A stretch of 28,599 nucleotides of DNA from Lachnospiraceae bacterium UBA7143. GTDB lineage: Bacteria; Bacillota; Clostridia; Lachnospirales; Lachnospiraceae. The notes beneath the pieces are model-generated. The model searched no databases and was not told the origin of the DNA. It worked only from the letters and a program-made list of their open reading frames with translations. Of the stretch, positions 7,791-16,154 are shown one piece after another. The position numbers were made by a program, and so were the translations under genes. The stretch spans positions 719 through 29,317 of the forward strand of contig DKWV01000030.1 in NCBI GenBank assembly GCA_002491905.1. The letters run 5' to 3'. The number at the start of each line of letters is the position of its first letter. Position 1 is the stretch's first letter.

Positions 7791-10295
7791 ATGAAGATAT
7801 TGAGATTATCATTGTTCAATTTGAAGAGAAACAAGCGTGAGGCGGCTGCAATTGTCTTTCTCACCCTTGTTACAGCATTTCTTATGGCGACCTTTGCTGT
7901 CAGCATTACACAGATCAGCAGCGCTTTTGACCGCTGCTTTGAGGAAACAGGCTCCGCTGATTTGATATTGTTATTTCAGGCTGACAAATACCGCGATATT
8001 TATCGTGATATTCTGGAAGAGGAATACCATGTGGCAGATGTCCGGGAAAGCAGTGTACTTGTCGGCGTTAGTGCGTCAACAATATCAAAGAAGGGTGAAA
8101 GTACCGGCTACAATATAATTTTTGCGGACGAAAGTACAGAGCGGAAGATAGAGAATTTTAAGAAACTGAACGCTCTCCCCGATGATGAGATTGAAAAGCT
8201 GTCCCATCCTATATGGCTGCCCCAGTATTTTGAGATTACAGCCGGCTATGCCCCGGGAGATACGTTTACGTTTGTCTCCGGCGGCAGAGATTACCCTTTT
8301 ACCATAGCCGGTTTTTACAGCACGGGCTTTTATAATTCTTCCCGCCATATGTTAAAATGCGTAATTACAGATGATGATATGGTGCTGCTGTCCGCTGTCT
8401 ATGAGGAATACCGCCTGATAGCATTTGACACGGAAAAGGAATTCTCCTATGAGGAATACTATGAAAAATGTTCCGCAAGGTCAAATGAAAGTGTTTCAAG
8501 TATCGTAATATTTTTTGATAAAGATAGTGAGAAATGGTCAGAAACCAATTTTCTTAATGTGTTTCTGTATATGAGCGTTTTTCTTTCCATTGTCACCTTG
8601 ATAGCCGCACTCTTCCTTATCCTTCACAAGATCTCAAAGGATATGGAGGAACAGATGGTGCAGATAGGAGTGCTGGAAGCATTGGGGTATACGAGCCGTG
8701 AGCTTTCCCTTTCCTACATCTGCGAATATATCCTGACAGGGGGCATTGGCGCGATCATCGGCGGCATAACAGCGGCAGCTTTTTCCCCGGTCATGGATAC
8801 GCTCACAAGGGGTATGATCAACCGTGACGTGCATACAGATGTGGATATTCTCCGCATTCTGATCGTGGTAATATCAATCATAGCGCTCGTCACTCTTTTT
8901 GCGCTGTCAAGGGCGGCAAGGGTGAAAAAGCTCCCTCCCGTCGTGGCATTTCGCAAGGGCATAAAGACTCATCATTTCGGGAAAAATATACTTCCGCTTG
9001 AAAAAATGAGGCACAGTATCAATATCCGTCTTGCCTGTAAGGGCATATTTAACGATTTGCATTCCAATATAGGTACGGGTATCTGTATTATCGCCGCAGG
9101 AGTTGCCGTGATGTTCAGTGTGTACACCTTTGACTTTTTCAAGAGCGGTTATAACGGGCTTCTGGGAGTTATGGGAATGGAAATTCCCGACATAAGTATG
9201 ACCATGATGAGCGGAGTGGACGGGGAAAAATTCTGCAATGAGATACGTAATTTTCCCGAAGTGGAAAAGGTTCTTTTGAGCCGTGCAATATTTAATAAGG
9301 TGGAGATCAAGGGCAGTAATCAGAGTTCGACTGTGATTTCCTACTCCGATTTTTCGCTCACAGACAATATCCACCCTAAAACGGGACGTTTCCCCGAATA
9401 CGACAACGAGATCATGATATCCGCAAAGAGAGAGGAGACAGAAAACCGGCACGTAGGCGACAGCATCATCCTTAAGGGCGATGTTTGTGAAAAAAGCTAT
9501 ATCATAACAGGTATTGTCTCCGCCATGAACAACGACAGCATGAGCGTCTACATGACAGAGGATGGTTACCGGCGCATTCGTCCGAACGACCGCCCGAACA
9601 CAGTGGAGATAACCCTCAAAAACGAGGAAGACCGCCCTGCCTTTATGGATAAGCTCACCGCTCTGTACGGTGCAAGCGCAAAGGACACAGCGTATGCACA
9701 TTCCGTTCAAGGAAGTCTTGAGGAGCGTATCAGAGCGAAAGCGGACGAGAAAATGGCGGTGCTGATCTCTCAATACGGAGTTACCGATATTGACTATGCC
9801 ATCAGAATAGGCGATACGATCATCAGCGGAAACAGCAGCCGTTTCGTGATCAAGGACATATCTTCCGTGAAGGATCTTGCAAAATCCCAGATGGAATCCA
9901 TAGCCGCAGTCACAAAGACATTTTCGTTCTGGGCTGTGATATTCATCGCCGTTGTGGTAGCGGTAATATTGGGCATCATAGCCGCATCTGCCGTAAAAAG
10001 ACAACGCAGAGAATTAGGTATCATGAAAAGTATGGGCTATACGTCAAGGGATCTTATGATACAGCTTACCCTGCGTATTCTCCCTGTAACGATCATTTCC
10101 TCCTGCATTGCTGCGGTGTTGGCGGTACGGGTACAGCGTGCATTTTGGATGGCAGCGTTCGGCGTACAGATTCCCGAAAGCCTGCCGCTGATGATTGGTA
10201 CGGCGGCAGCGCTTGTGTTATACTGCCTGAGCGTTACCTACGTCAGTGCGGGCAGTATCAGAAAAATATCCGTGACCGAGCTTATGACGGAATGA
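7791..10295 (+). CDS. FtsX-family ABC permease, 834 residues
   Basis: Eight predicted membrane segments at about residues 18-40, 255-280, 305-332, 353-375, 427-447, 713-733, 762-780 and 798-820. They form two FtsX units (after TM2: VQIGVLEALGYTSREL; after TM6: RELGIMKSMGYTSRDL) and two large outside domains of about 210 and 265 residues. The duplicated layout fits the MacB-like/'FtsX-like permease' group (PF02687 twice), not the ten-segment BceB with a single outside loop. Its ATPase is encoded directly upstream and a secreted serine hydrolase follows after 15 bases. A role in envelope stress, antimicrobial peptide response or hydrolase control is inferred from context; the substrate is unknown. 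Confidence 0.9.
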   Translation: MKILRLSLFNLKRNKREAAAIVFLTLVTAFLMATFAVSITQISSAFDRCFEETGSADLILLFQADKYRDIYRDILEEEYHVADVRESSVLVGVSASTISKKGESTGYNIIFADESTERKIENFKKLNALPDDEIEKLSHPIWLPQYFEITAGYAPGDTFTFVSGGRDYPFTIAGFYSTGFYNSSRHMLKCVITDDDMVLLSAVYEEYRLIAFDTEKEFSYEEYYEKCSARSNESVSSIVIFFDKDSEKWSETNFLNVFLYMSVFLSIVTLIAALFLILHKISKDMEEQMVQIGVLEALGYTSRELSLSYICEYILTGGIGAIIGGITAAAFSPVMDTLTRGMINRDVHTDVDILRILIVVISIIALVTLFALSRAARVKKLPPVVAFRKGIKTHHFGKNILPLEKMRHSINIRLACKGIFNDLHSNIGTGICIIAAGVAVMFSVYTFDFFKSGYNGLLGVMGMEIPDISMTMMSGVDGEKFCNEIRNFPEVEKVLLSRAIFNKVEIKGSNQSSTVISYSDFSLTDNIHPKTGRFPEYDNEIMISAKREETENRHVGDSIILKGDVCEKSYIITGIVSAMNNDSMSVYMTEDGYRRIRPNDRPNTVEITLKNEEDRPAFMDKLTALYGASAKDTAYAHSVQGSLEERIRAKADEKMAVLISQYGVTDIDYAIRIGDTIISGNSSRFVIKDISSVKDLAKSQMESIAAVTKTFSFWAVIFIAVVVAVILGIIAASAVKRQRRELGIMKSMGYTSRDLMIQLTLRILPVTIISSCIAAVLAVRVQRAFWMAAFGVQIPESLPLMIGTAAALVLYCLSVTYVSAGSIRKISVTELMTE

Positions 10296-10310
10296 AAGTG
10301 GGGTTGAATC

Positions 10311-12314
10311 ATGATGAAGAAAAAGATTCTTGCGGCAATATCTGCCTTGTGTATGGCGGGAACCGTATACGCATCTGTTGGAAATGTGGTGAATGCTGAA
10401 CCTGTACAACCGGAACATACAGCCGAAACAACCGCTTCGCAGGATAGGATATACTGTATTGCGTCTGTAAGTAAAATGTATTCCGCCCTGGCGGTTATGC
10501 AGCTCGTTGACGAGGGAAAGGTAGAACTTGATGCCCCTGTCACAAAATATCTCCCTGATTTCAGGATGAATGATGAGCGGTACAAGGACATAACCGTACG
10601 CATGCTTATGAATCACACATCGGGCATATCCGTGGGTCTGATGACAAACCATTATCTTTATGATGATGTCGACAGCTTCGTTCATGACAATACATTTGAT
10701 ATCGTGTCGAGGCAGCGTTTCAAATCCGCTCCCGGGGAATATGCCTGCTATAATAATATGGGTTTTGAGCTTATGGAGCATATCGTAGAAAACGTCAGCG
10801 GTATGAGCTTTACGGATTATGTGAGAAATAACATCGCCGCAAAGATAGGCGCAGACCATGCGGGAACGGCTTGGAGCCTGTATATGGGCGATACGGGCGA
10901 CACACAGGTATCTCTCTATCGCGGTTCGCTGCCAATCGAATACCCCTATGAAATGGCGGCAGGTACGGGCGGCATCTATGCCACCGCTCCTGACGTGGCA
11001 AATTTCGGCAGTGCTTTTTTTACGGGAAATGATGTGCTGCTTTCCGATGATGCCAAAACACAGATGTCCACCCGTTGGAACGATGACACAAAATACGAGA
11101 GCTACGGTCTGGGCTGGGACTTTGTGGAACAAGTCGAGTACGAAAAAGAAAACATAAAGGTCATGGGCAAGGGCGGAGATGTACCGTATATGCACTCGTA
11201 CCTCCTTGTCGCCCCAGATGAACAGATCAGCGCTGCGGTACTGACTGCCGGAAATGACAGCGGCAGCCAATATGCCGGACTTATGGCGTTTGCCCTGATG
11301 GACGTGGTGCTTGAAGAACGAGGAAAGGCGGTAAGCGGTCTGACTCCTCCAGAGCCGAAGATAACAGACACCATCCCCGATCATTATAAAAAATATGAGG
11401 GTTTATACTGCATCGGCGGATTATACGACGACGGAATATGCAGGATCACATTTGACGATACCGCTATGTACAGGGAAGACCTGGGCACGGACAACTCATC
11501 ACCCGAGAGATACCGATATACCGGGGACGGAGGCTTTGTCAGGGTAAATGACAGCGGCAGGATGACTTCAGACAGGGAAATCATTTATTTTGAGGAAAAA
11601 GACGGCAAAATATTCATCAGAACGGATCTGTTCACCGTATACCCGGGGCTTGGAATATACCGGGGCCTTGGAAATGCGGCAGAAAGTATGTATACAGGGG
11701 AAAAAATGGAAGAGAATCCCATCTCCGACAGTGTACAGCGAAGCTGGGACGAGCTTTCACAGACATTTTTCGTCAAATATAACGAAAAATGGACCTCTCA
11801 AGACTATGAAAGCCCGTTCTACCGGGTCGTGACAGATGAGGGATTCCCCGGTTATATTCTGGCAAAAAACAGCGAAGGGGCAAGAACGGAAAAATTGACC
11901 GATGAAAATCATGCCATTTTCTTTACCTCAATACCGAGCAGTGCAAACAGAGATTTGTTTGACATAGAGATCACCCGGCAAACCTATGCGGACAAAACAT
12001 CGGCAGCCTCCCTTGATTTGAGTGACGGGACGCGCTGCCGCAGCGTGGACAGCTTCCCGCTGTTTTCCGCTGACATTACCGAGGTATCCCTTCACAGCAG
12101 TGAAGCCGCATGGTACCGTATTGGGGAAGATATGAGCGGAAAGAGTATTGTTGTCGAACGTCCTGACAATTCTTCTGTGTTCGTCTACAATAAGTTCCGT
12201 GAGCTGCTGTACAGCACCCACATCAGGGACGCAGTTAACACCATCGACCTGCCTCCGAACGGCTATATCGCTTTTATAGGTGAAACCGGCGATAGTGTGA
12301 AAATATTCAAGTAA
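10311..12314 (+). CDS. Secreted serine hydrolase, beta-lactamase class C / penicillin-binding-protein-like
   Basis: 667 residues. Signal peptide: KKK, then a hydrophobic stretch, probable cleavage after NA at about residue 29. Active-site motifs of the serine beta-lactamase-like family: SVSK with nucleophile S52 and K55, YNN at 147-149, and KGG at 287-289 in the position of the KTG motif. The C-terminal 300 residues (after about 360) look beta-rich and are not recognised. Odd point: only about 20 residues separate the signal peptide from SVSK, whereas class C relatives normally have 40-60 residues (the first strands of the fold, with a 'GaVvlV.dGkvvy' pattern) there. It may act on peptidoglycan peptides, esters or D-amino-acid peptides; this is not told by sequence. 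It is the last gene of the ABC operon, so regulator control is likely. Confidence 0.88.
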   Translation: MMKKKILAAISALCMAGTVYASVGNVVNAEPVQPEHTAETTASQDRIYCIASVSKMYSALAVMQLVDEGKVELDAPVTKYLPDFRMNDERYKDITVRMLMNHTSGISVGLMTNHYLYDDVDSFVHDNTFDIVSRQRFKSAPGEYACYNNMGFELMEHIVENVSGMSFTDYVRNNIAAKIGADHAGTAWSLYMGDTGDTQVSLYRGSLPIEYPYEMAAGTGGIYATAPDVANFGSAFFTGNDVLLSDDAKTQMSTRWNDDTKYESYGLGWDFVEQVEYEKENIKVMGKGGDVPYMHSYLLVAPDEQISAAVLTAGNDSGSQYAGLMAFALMDVVLEERGKAVSGLTPPEPKITDTIPDHYKKYEGLYCIGGLYDDGICRITFDDTAMYREDLGTDNSSPERYRYTGDGGFVRVNDSGRMTSDREIIYFEEKDGKIFIRTDLFTVYPGLGIYRGLGNAAESMYTGEKMEENPISDSVQRSWDELSQTFFVKYNEKWTSQDYESPFYRVVTDEGFPGYILAKNSEGARTEKLTDENHAIFFTSIPSSANRDLFDIEITRQTYADKTSAASLDLSDGTRCRSVDSFPLFSADITEVSLHSSEAAWYRIGEDMSGKSIVVERPDNSSVFVYNKFRELLYSTHIRDAVNTIDLPPNGYIAFIGETGDSVKIFK

Positions 12315-12386
12315 CGCTGTCAGAACCGGTAATGGCAAGGTTAAGATTGGTTCGGTGGATGAAACTTCTTTCGGTGAGGTAAGTAA

Positions 12387-12759
12387 ATGGATGCACAAGT
12401 GTTTTGGAGCGTCATTGGTAATTACAATGAGAAGACATGGATAATTCAAATACCGTTGTTTATATTTGTGCTTTTTGCAATTATATTGTCTTATATGGGA
12501 AAAGTGAAATGGGCGGCAAAGTCTGCGTTAGGAATTGTAAATTTGTTTATAGGGATTGCTTTCTTTGCATGGTATGGAACAGAGCCTGTTCAAACGTATT
12601 TTGCTTTGCCGTTATATTTGGTATGTGGGGGATTGTTTACTTTTTAATGCTTACGAAGATATGATTCTTTTGGTTTGTGGATTATATGGTGTGGTACTAT
12701 TTGTAAAGGAAATGAAGAAGCCCAGGAAAGGATATATAGTGGAAAGGGAACGGAAATGA
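12387..12759 (+). pseudogene. DUF6064-like membrane protein gene with its centre deleted
   Basis: The first 86 codons (12387-12647) give three hydrophobic segments, with MDAQVFWSVIGNYNE at the start and AWYGTEPVQTYFALPLYL near the end. They stop just after GGLF. The next frame then reads FNAYEDMILLVCGLYGVV and a charged tail ending at 12759. I recall both parts as the beginning and the end of one DUF6064-type membrane protein of roughly 200 residues, so the middle has probably been lost together with the frame. A GAGG site lies about 10 bases before ATG 12387. The function of DUF6064 proteins is unknown. The family assignment rests on memory of the N-terminal sequence and would need a search. 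Confidence 0.6.
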
Positions 12760-12930
12760 TGTAATCAAATGAACAAATCGGGATTTACAGGGAGAAAAAC
12801 AATGTAGACGGAAGAATGATCGGATGATGAAATGAGTATCAGTATTCCCATAATGAAATTAGGGCAATATGGTGCTGCATTAGGTATTACAAGATGGAAG
12901 TTAAAACTGTAAAAATAATGCGAATGTTGT
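12760..12930 (+). other. Short gap without recognisable gene
   Basis: A 23-codon reading at 12832-12903 shares the frame of the hydrolase remnant that follows but shows no known motif. Otherwise nothing recognisable. Confidence 0.3.
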
Positions 12931-13098
12931 AAAAAGAAATGGCATTCCGCGCTTCTTGCCAGGGTTGGCGTGCGGGATGGGGAACTTGATAAATTACAGT
13001 GGTCTGTTGTTTATAATCTGACGACAGGAGATGTTCGTTTATTTATTCATAGAGATACAGACAATATAATAGCGACAAAACTGGAAATGAGGAATTGA
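12931..13098 (+). pseudogene. C-terminal remnant of a linear-amide C-N hydrolase (choloylglycine hydrolase-like)
   Basis: Open frame reading ALLARVGVRDGELDKLQWSV and then VYNLTTGDVRLFIHRDTDN, ending at TGA 13096-13098. The pattern 'kLqWSvvYNLt...v.l.i.RDydn' is the usual C-terminus of the Ntn-type linear-amide hydrolases (choloylglycine hydrolase / acyl-CoA:6-APA acyltransferase relatives). The nucleophile end of the gene is absent and stops lie upstream in frame (near 12901-12918), so this is a leftover. Its own terminator (13090-13127) is still present. Confidence 0.5.
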
Positions 13099-13127
13099 GT
13101 CAATTATAGACCCAATTCCTATTTTTT
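13090..13127 (+). terminator. Rho-independent terminator shared by two remnants
   Basis: AGGAATTGAGTC (13090-13101) pairs with GACCCAATTCCT (13109-13120), 11 of 12 bases, around a 7-base loop. Six T follow at 13122-13127. It overlaps the stop of the hydrolase remnant and the end of the GNAT remnant on the other strand. Confidence 0.7.
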
Positions 13128-13238
13128 CTCCAATGCAGCATTCAGTAGAGCAGTCCCAGAACCAAGTCCTCTTAATTCTGGCTCTAAAAAGAAATATTTT
13201 AGTTGGGCAATGGAATCTTCGGTATGGGTTATGGCGAG
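13119..13238 (-). pseudogene. C-terminal remnant of a GNAT acetyltransferase
   Basis: Minus-strand reading ITHTEDSIAQLKYFF, then LEPELRGLGSGTALLNAALE, ending at TAG. The core 'aqLryFfleP..RGlGlG..Ll..al' is the acetyl-CoA-binding motif A of GNAT enzymes, with the Q/R-x-x-G-x-G/A loop as RGLGSG. Further upstream the frame is interrupted (a stop in KK*AYCYLAI) and no start is found; downstream it stops shortly after motif A, so motif B is missing. It is a fragment, convergent with the hydrolase remnant. Confidence 0.55.
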
Positions 13239-13364
13239 ATAACAGTACGCCTATTTCTTTGCAATAAGTCCGTTCTTTTGGACACGGGAAAGTCCATAAT
13301 GGAACTAAGAATCGGAAAAGCAAAATGCACGTGATTTATTAGCTAAAGAAAAAGGAGCCACAGT

Positions 13365-14018
13365 ATGCTGTTTTTAGTTGACTATGAGAATGTTGGAAAT
13401 ATGGGAATGAAAGGCTGTCACTATTTGAATACATCAGACCATGTGATCATTTTTTACAGTGAGGCTAAAATGCATATGGAACGCAGGTTTTTAGAAGATA
13501 TAGCAAATTCAGGATGTGCTTTTGAGATATGTAAGCTGTGTAAAAGCGGGAAGAATGCGCTGGATTTTTATATCACGTCAAGACTTGGTGAAATGTTTGG
13601 CGGCGGTTTCGAGGGAATTGCAGTGATCGTCAGTCATGATAACGGATTCCTGGCCGTACGCGATTACTGGGATAAAAGAGCGCTGCACAGGAGGAAGGTT
13701 TTACTGTCGGGCTGTGTGGAGGACGGCATAGTAAACGGTAATGAAAATAGCGACCGGACGAGGAAACTGAGACAGCTTCGTGAAAATTTGACTATCGGAG
13801 GATATTTTGCTGATTATACAGAGAAGATGCGTATAAAGGAAGTGATAAGGAACTTGTTTGACGGAACCGAGTATGAAGGTATGATAGAGAAGATACAGCA
13901 GTTGGTGGGGGAAAAGAAGAAGACACCTAAGGTCATATACTTGAATTGTCTGCATTCCTTTGGGAGAAATAACGGATTGGCGATTTATAACAAGGTGAAA
14001 GCATGTGGAGAGCTGTGA
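13365..14018 (+). CDS. NYN/PIN-like domain nuclease
   Basis: 217 residues, start ATG 13365 behind AAGGAG. The NYN (PIN-like) fold is shown by LVDYENVG with D6 at the N-terminus, ALDFYI with D67, and VSHDNGF with D92, the usual acidic residues that hold the metal ion. The C-terminal 80 residues are basic and helical (TRKLRQLREN, GEKKKTPKVI) and may bind RNA. Proteins of this family are thought to be RNases, but the target here is unknown. It is the first intact gene after the decayed stretch and stands alone, with a terminator behind it. Confidence 0.85.
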   Translation: MLFLVDYENVGNMGMKGCHYLNTSDHVIIFYSEAKMHMERRFLEDIANSGCAFEICKLCKSGKNALDFYITSRLGEMFGGGFEGIAVIVSHDNGFLAVRDYWDKRALHRRKVLLSGCVEDGIVNGNENSDRTRKLRQLRENLTIGGYFADYTEKMRIKEVIRNLFDGTEYEGMIEKIQQLVGEKKKTPKVIYLNCLHSFGRNNGLAIYNKVKACGEL

Positions 14019-14050
14019 AAGTCGAAAACCAGTCTCTAATCAGAACCTGC

Positions 14051-14075
14051 GAAAAGAAAGGCTTTTCACTTTTTT
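14051..14075 (+). terminator. Terminator after the NYN gene
   Basis: GAAAAG (14051-14056) pairs with CTTTTC (14062-14067) around 5 bases, followed by a run of six T (14070-14075). The stem is short, so moderate confidence. Confidence 0.5.
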
Positions 14076-14091
14076 CTGAATTTGTTATAAT
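14063..14091 (+). promoter_or_regulatory. Promoter of the EAL gene
   Basis: A perfect TATAAT (14086-14091) lies 17 bases after TTTTCA (14063-14068, 4 of 6 matches), 50 bases before the EAL gene. The -35 overlaps the terminator stem of the gene before. Confidence 0.5.
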
Positions 14092-14141
14092 CTACTTATA
14101 CCAGCCGCAAAAACAGGCAAAGCGGCACAGAGGGGAAAAGT

Positions 14142-16067
14142 ATGGGGAAAAGTCTGAGTTTTGATATAGCTGCGCTCTTAATCCTGACGCTGCTTTTGAT
14201 ATCGTGCATAGCGAGGAAGATGACCAGCGGTACGCCCAATCGGCTGTTTCTGGCGTTTATTTCCTTTAATCTGCTTGCGACGGTTTTTGATATCTGGGCG
14301 GTGGCGCTGGACAATGCGTCCAGTACGAATCAGCTTGCGCTGTATGCGGCGCACTCGGGATATTTAATAGTACATAATTTTACGGTGCCGGTGTATGTGC
14401 TGTTTGTGATCAGCCTCACGGACACCTGGCACAAGATCAGGAAGAGCTTTTGGATTCAATTTATGCTGTGGGCGCCCTTTGTGACAGTTTTGGCGGCGCT
14501 GCTTGTCAATCCGTTCACGAAGAAGATGTTTCTGGTGGATGACGGATATCAGCGTGGAGCATGGTTCTTCCTGATTTATTTGGCGGTGGCGGTTTATTTG
14601 GTTTTTGTCATCGGTTATATGTTTCAGTATCGGAGGCTGGTGGAGCGATCTAAAATAGCAGCGGTTATGTCTTATATACCGATCGGCATTACCGCGATGT
14701 TGATCCAGATGGTGTCCCCGACAACGCTGGTGGAAATGTTCAGCTCGTCGGTCAGTCTGCTTCTCATGAGCATCGGTGTACAGAGGCCGGAGGAGATCGT
14801 GGATTCGGACACACAGTTTATGAAATACAGCGCTTATGCCACGGATATGAAGCGAAACTACCGCAATGCGAAAAATGTGGATGTGGTAATGCTCAATCTG
14901 GGCAGCTTTTCGTCGATCAATGCCATGATGGGGTATGACTTTGCCATGCTTGTGTTAAATGATGTGACGGCAAGAATACGCAGGGTCAATAAGCTCCTGG
15001 ATAACAAGGGCGAGCTGTACTATCTGGACCGGGGGCGGTTCCGCATGGTGTTTGAGGAGAAGCACCGGGAAAAGGCAGCCAGGGCGGCGGAACTGCTGGT
15101 GGAGAGCCTGAAGGAGAAGTCGGATTTCAACAATCTGGACGTGAGCCTGAATCCCTTTGTGATACTGGCAAGTTGCCCCGGAGAGATTCCCGATTTTAAG
15201 ACTCTTATGACTTTTGGCACGGATTTTCATGAAAAGCTCAAATATGAGGGGCGGGTCATGCATGTGGATGAGGTCTACCACAGGGGGCTCTTTGAGATCC
15301 AGAAAAATATTGATCAGATTATCGAGGAAGCGTTGGAGTTTCACCGGTTTCAGGTATATTATCAGCCAATTTATTCGATTGAAGAGGGCAGATTTATCTC
15401 CGCGGAAGCGCTGCTGCGGCTGTTTGATCCGACTTACGGCTTTATCTCACCGGAGATGCTTGTCACGGCGGCAGAGAGAAGCGGTGCGATTCACAGAATC
15501 GGGGACTATGTGCTGGAGGAGGTCTGTAAGTTTATTGCCAGCGGGGAATTTCGGTCGCTGGGGCTTAAGTATATCGAGGTGAACCTGTCGGTGACACAGT
15601 GTATGCGTGTCAATCTGGCTGAGAAGGTAATGTCGATTATGGGAAAGTACCGGGTATCCTCCGAATTTATCAATCTGGAGATCACGGAGACGGCGGCCAG
15701 CCACACGCAGGAGGTTATGGCGGAAAATCTGGAAAAACTGACAAGGGCGGGGATTTCCTTCTCGCTGGATGACTATGGGACAGGCTATTCCAATATTAAG
15801 CGCGTGATCCAGCTTCCACTGAAAATTATCAAGCTGGACAAGTCTTTTGTGGACGAGCAGAATAACCCGAAAATGCGGGTGGTCCTTAAAAATACAGTGG
15901 CGATGCTCAAGGACATGGATATGGAGATCGTGGTGGAGGGAATCGAGACGCAGGAGATGCTGGATTTCTTTACGGAACTGCAGTGTGATTTTATTCAGGG
16001 CTACTTTTTCTCCAAGCCGCTTCCGAAGCCGGAGTTTATCAATTTCCTGAGAACTCAGGCAGAATAA
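14142..16067 (+). CDS. Membrane c-di-GMP phosphodiesterase: degenerate GGDEF plus intact EAL
   Basis: 641 residues, behind AGAGGGG. The N-terminal 215 residues contain about seven hydrophobic segments resembling a 7TM-type sensor. Residues about 230-385 have the GGDEF fold, but the GGDEF motif is replaced by LDRGRFRMVF, so no cyclase activity is expected. The EAL domain (about 395-640) has EALLR with E422, N in VNLSVTQ, E in NLEITET, the pair DD in SLDDYGTGYS, K in IIKLDKSF, E in VVEGIE and Q in IQGYFFSKP. All residues known to be needed for metal binding and catalysis are present. The enzyme should hydrolyse c-di-GMP to pGpG, probably controlled by an outside or membrane signal. Single-gene unit with its own promoter. 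Confidence 0.93.
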   Translation: MGKSLSFDIAALLILTLLLISCIARKMTSGTPNRLFLAFISFNLLATVFDIWAVALDNASSTNQLALYAAHSGYLIVHNFTVPVYVLFVISLTDTWHKIRKSFWIQFMLWAPFVTVLAALLVNPFTKKMFLVDDGYQRGAWFFLIYLAVAVYLVFVIGYMFQYRRLVERSKIAAVMSYIPIGITAMLIQMVSPTTLVEMFSSSVSLLLMSIGVQRPEEIVDSDTQFMKYSAYATDMKRNYRNAKNVDVVMLNLGSFSSINAMMGYDFAMLVLNDVTARIRRVNKLLDNKGELYYLDRGRFRMVFEEKHREKAARAAELLVESLKEKSDFNNLDVSLNPFVILASCPGEIPDFKTLMTFGTDFHEKLKYEGRVMHVDEVYHRGLFEIQKNIDQIIEEALEFHRFQVYYQPIYSIEEGRFISAEALLRLFDPTYGFISPEMLVTAAERSGAIHRIGDYVLEEVCKFIASGEFRSLGLKYIEVNLSVTQCMRVNLAEKVMSIMGKYRVSSEFINLEITETAASHTQEVMAENLEKLTRAGISFSLDDYGTGYSNIKRVIQLPLKIIKLDKSFVDEQNNPKMRVVLKNTVAMLKDMDMEIVVEGIETQEMLDFFTELQCDFIQGYFFSKPLPKPEFINFLRTQAE

Positions 16068-16079
16068 AAACAGGGCATT

Positions 16080-16100
16080 GCATTTCCGGCGCGGGAATGC
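16080..16100 (+). terminator. Hairpin between EAL gene and BMP lipoprotein gene
   Basis: GCATTTCC (16080-16087) pairs with GGGAATGC (16093-16100) with one G-T wobble and a 5-base loop. No T-run follows, so it may be a weak terminator or a leader structure. No clear promoter for the BMP gene was found besides an AT-rich TAATATAAAT just after the hairpin. Confidence 0.4.
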
Positions 16101-16154
16101 TAATATAAATGCGTTACACAAACCAGGTTGTATCAGTACGGAATGGAGGAAATT

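Noticed and set aside
8907..10004. Long minus-strand open frame (365 codons) inside the FtsX permease gene
   Set aside because: Cys/His-rich sequence without domain or ribosome site, wholly opposite a strongly supported gene; a shadow frame.
10218..11384. Long minus-strand open frame (388 codons) opposite the serine hydrolase gene
   Set aside because: No recognisable motif, composition typical of an antisense shadow, and the plus strand carries clear catalytic motifs.
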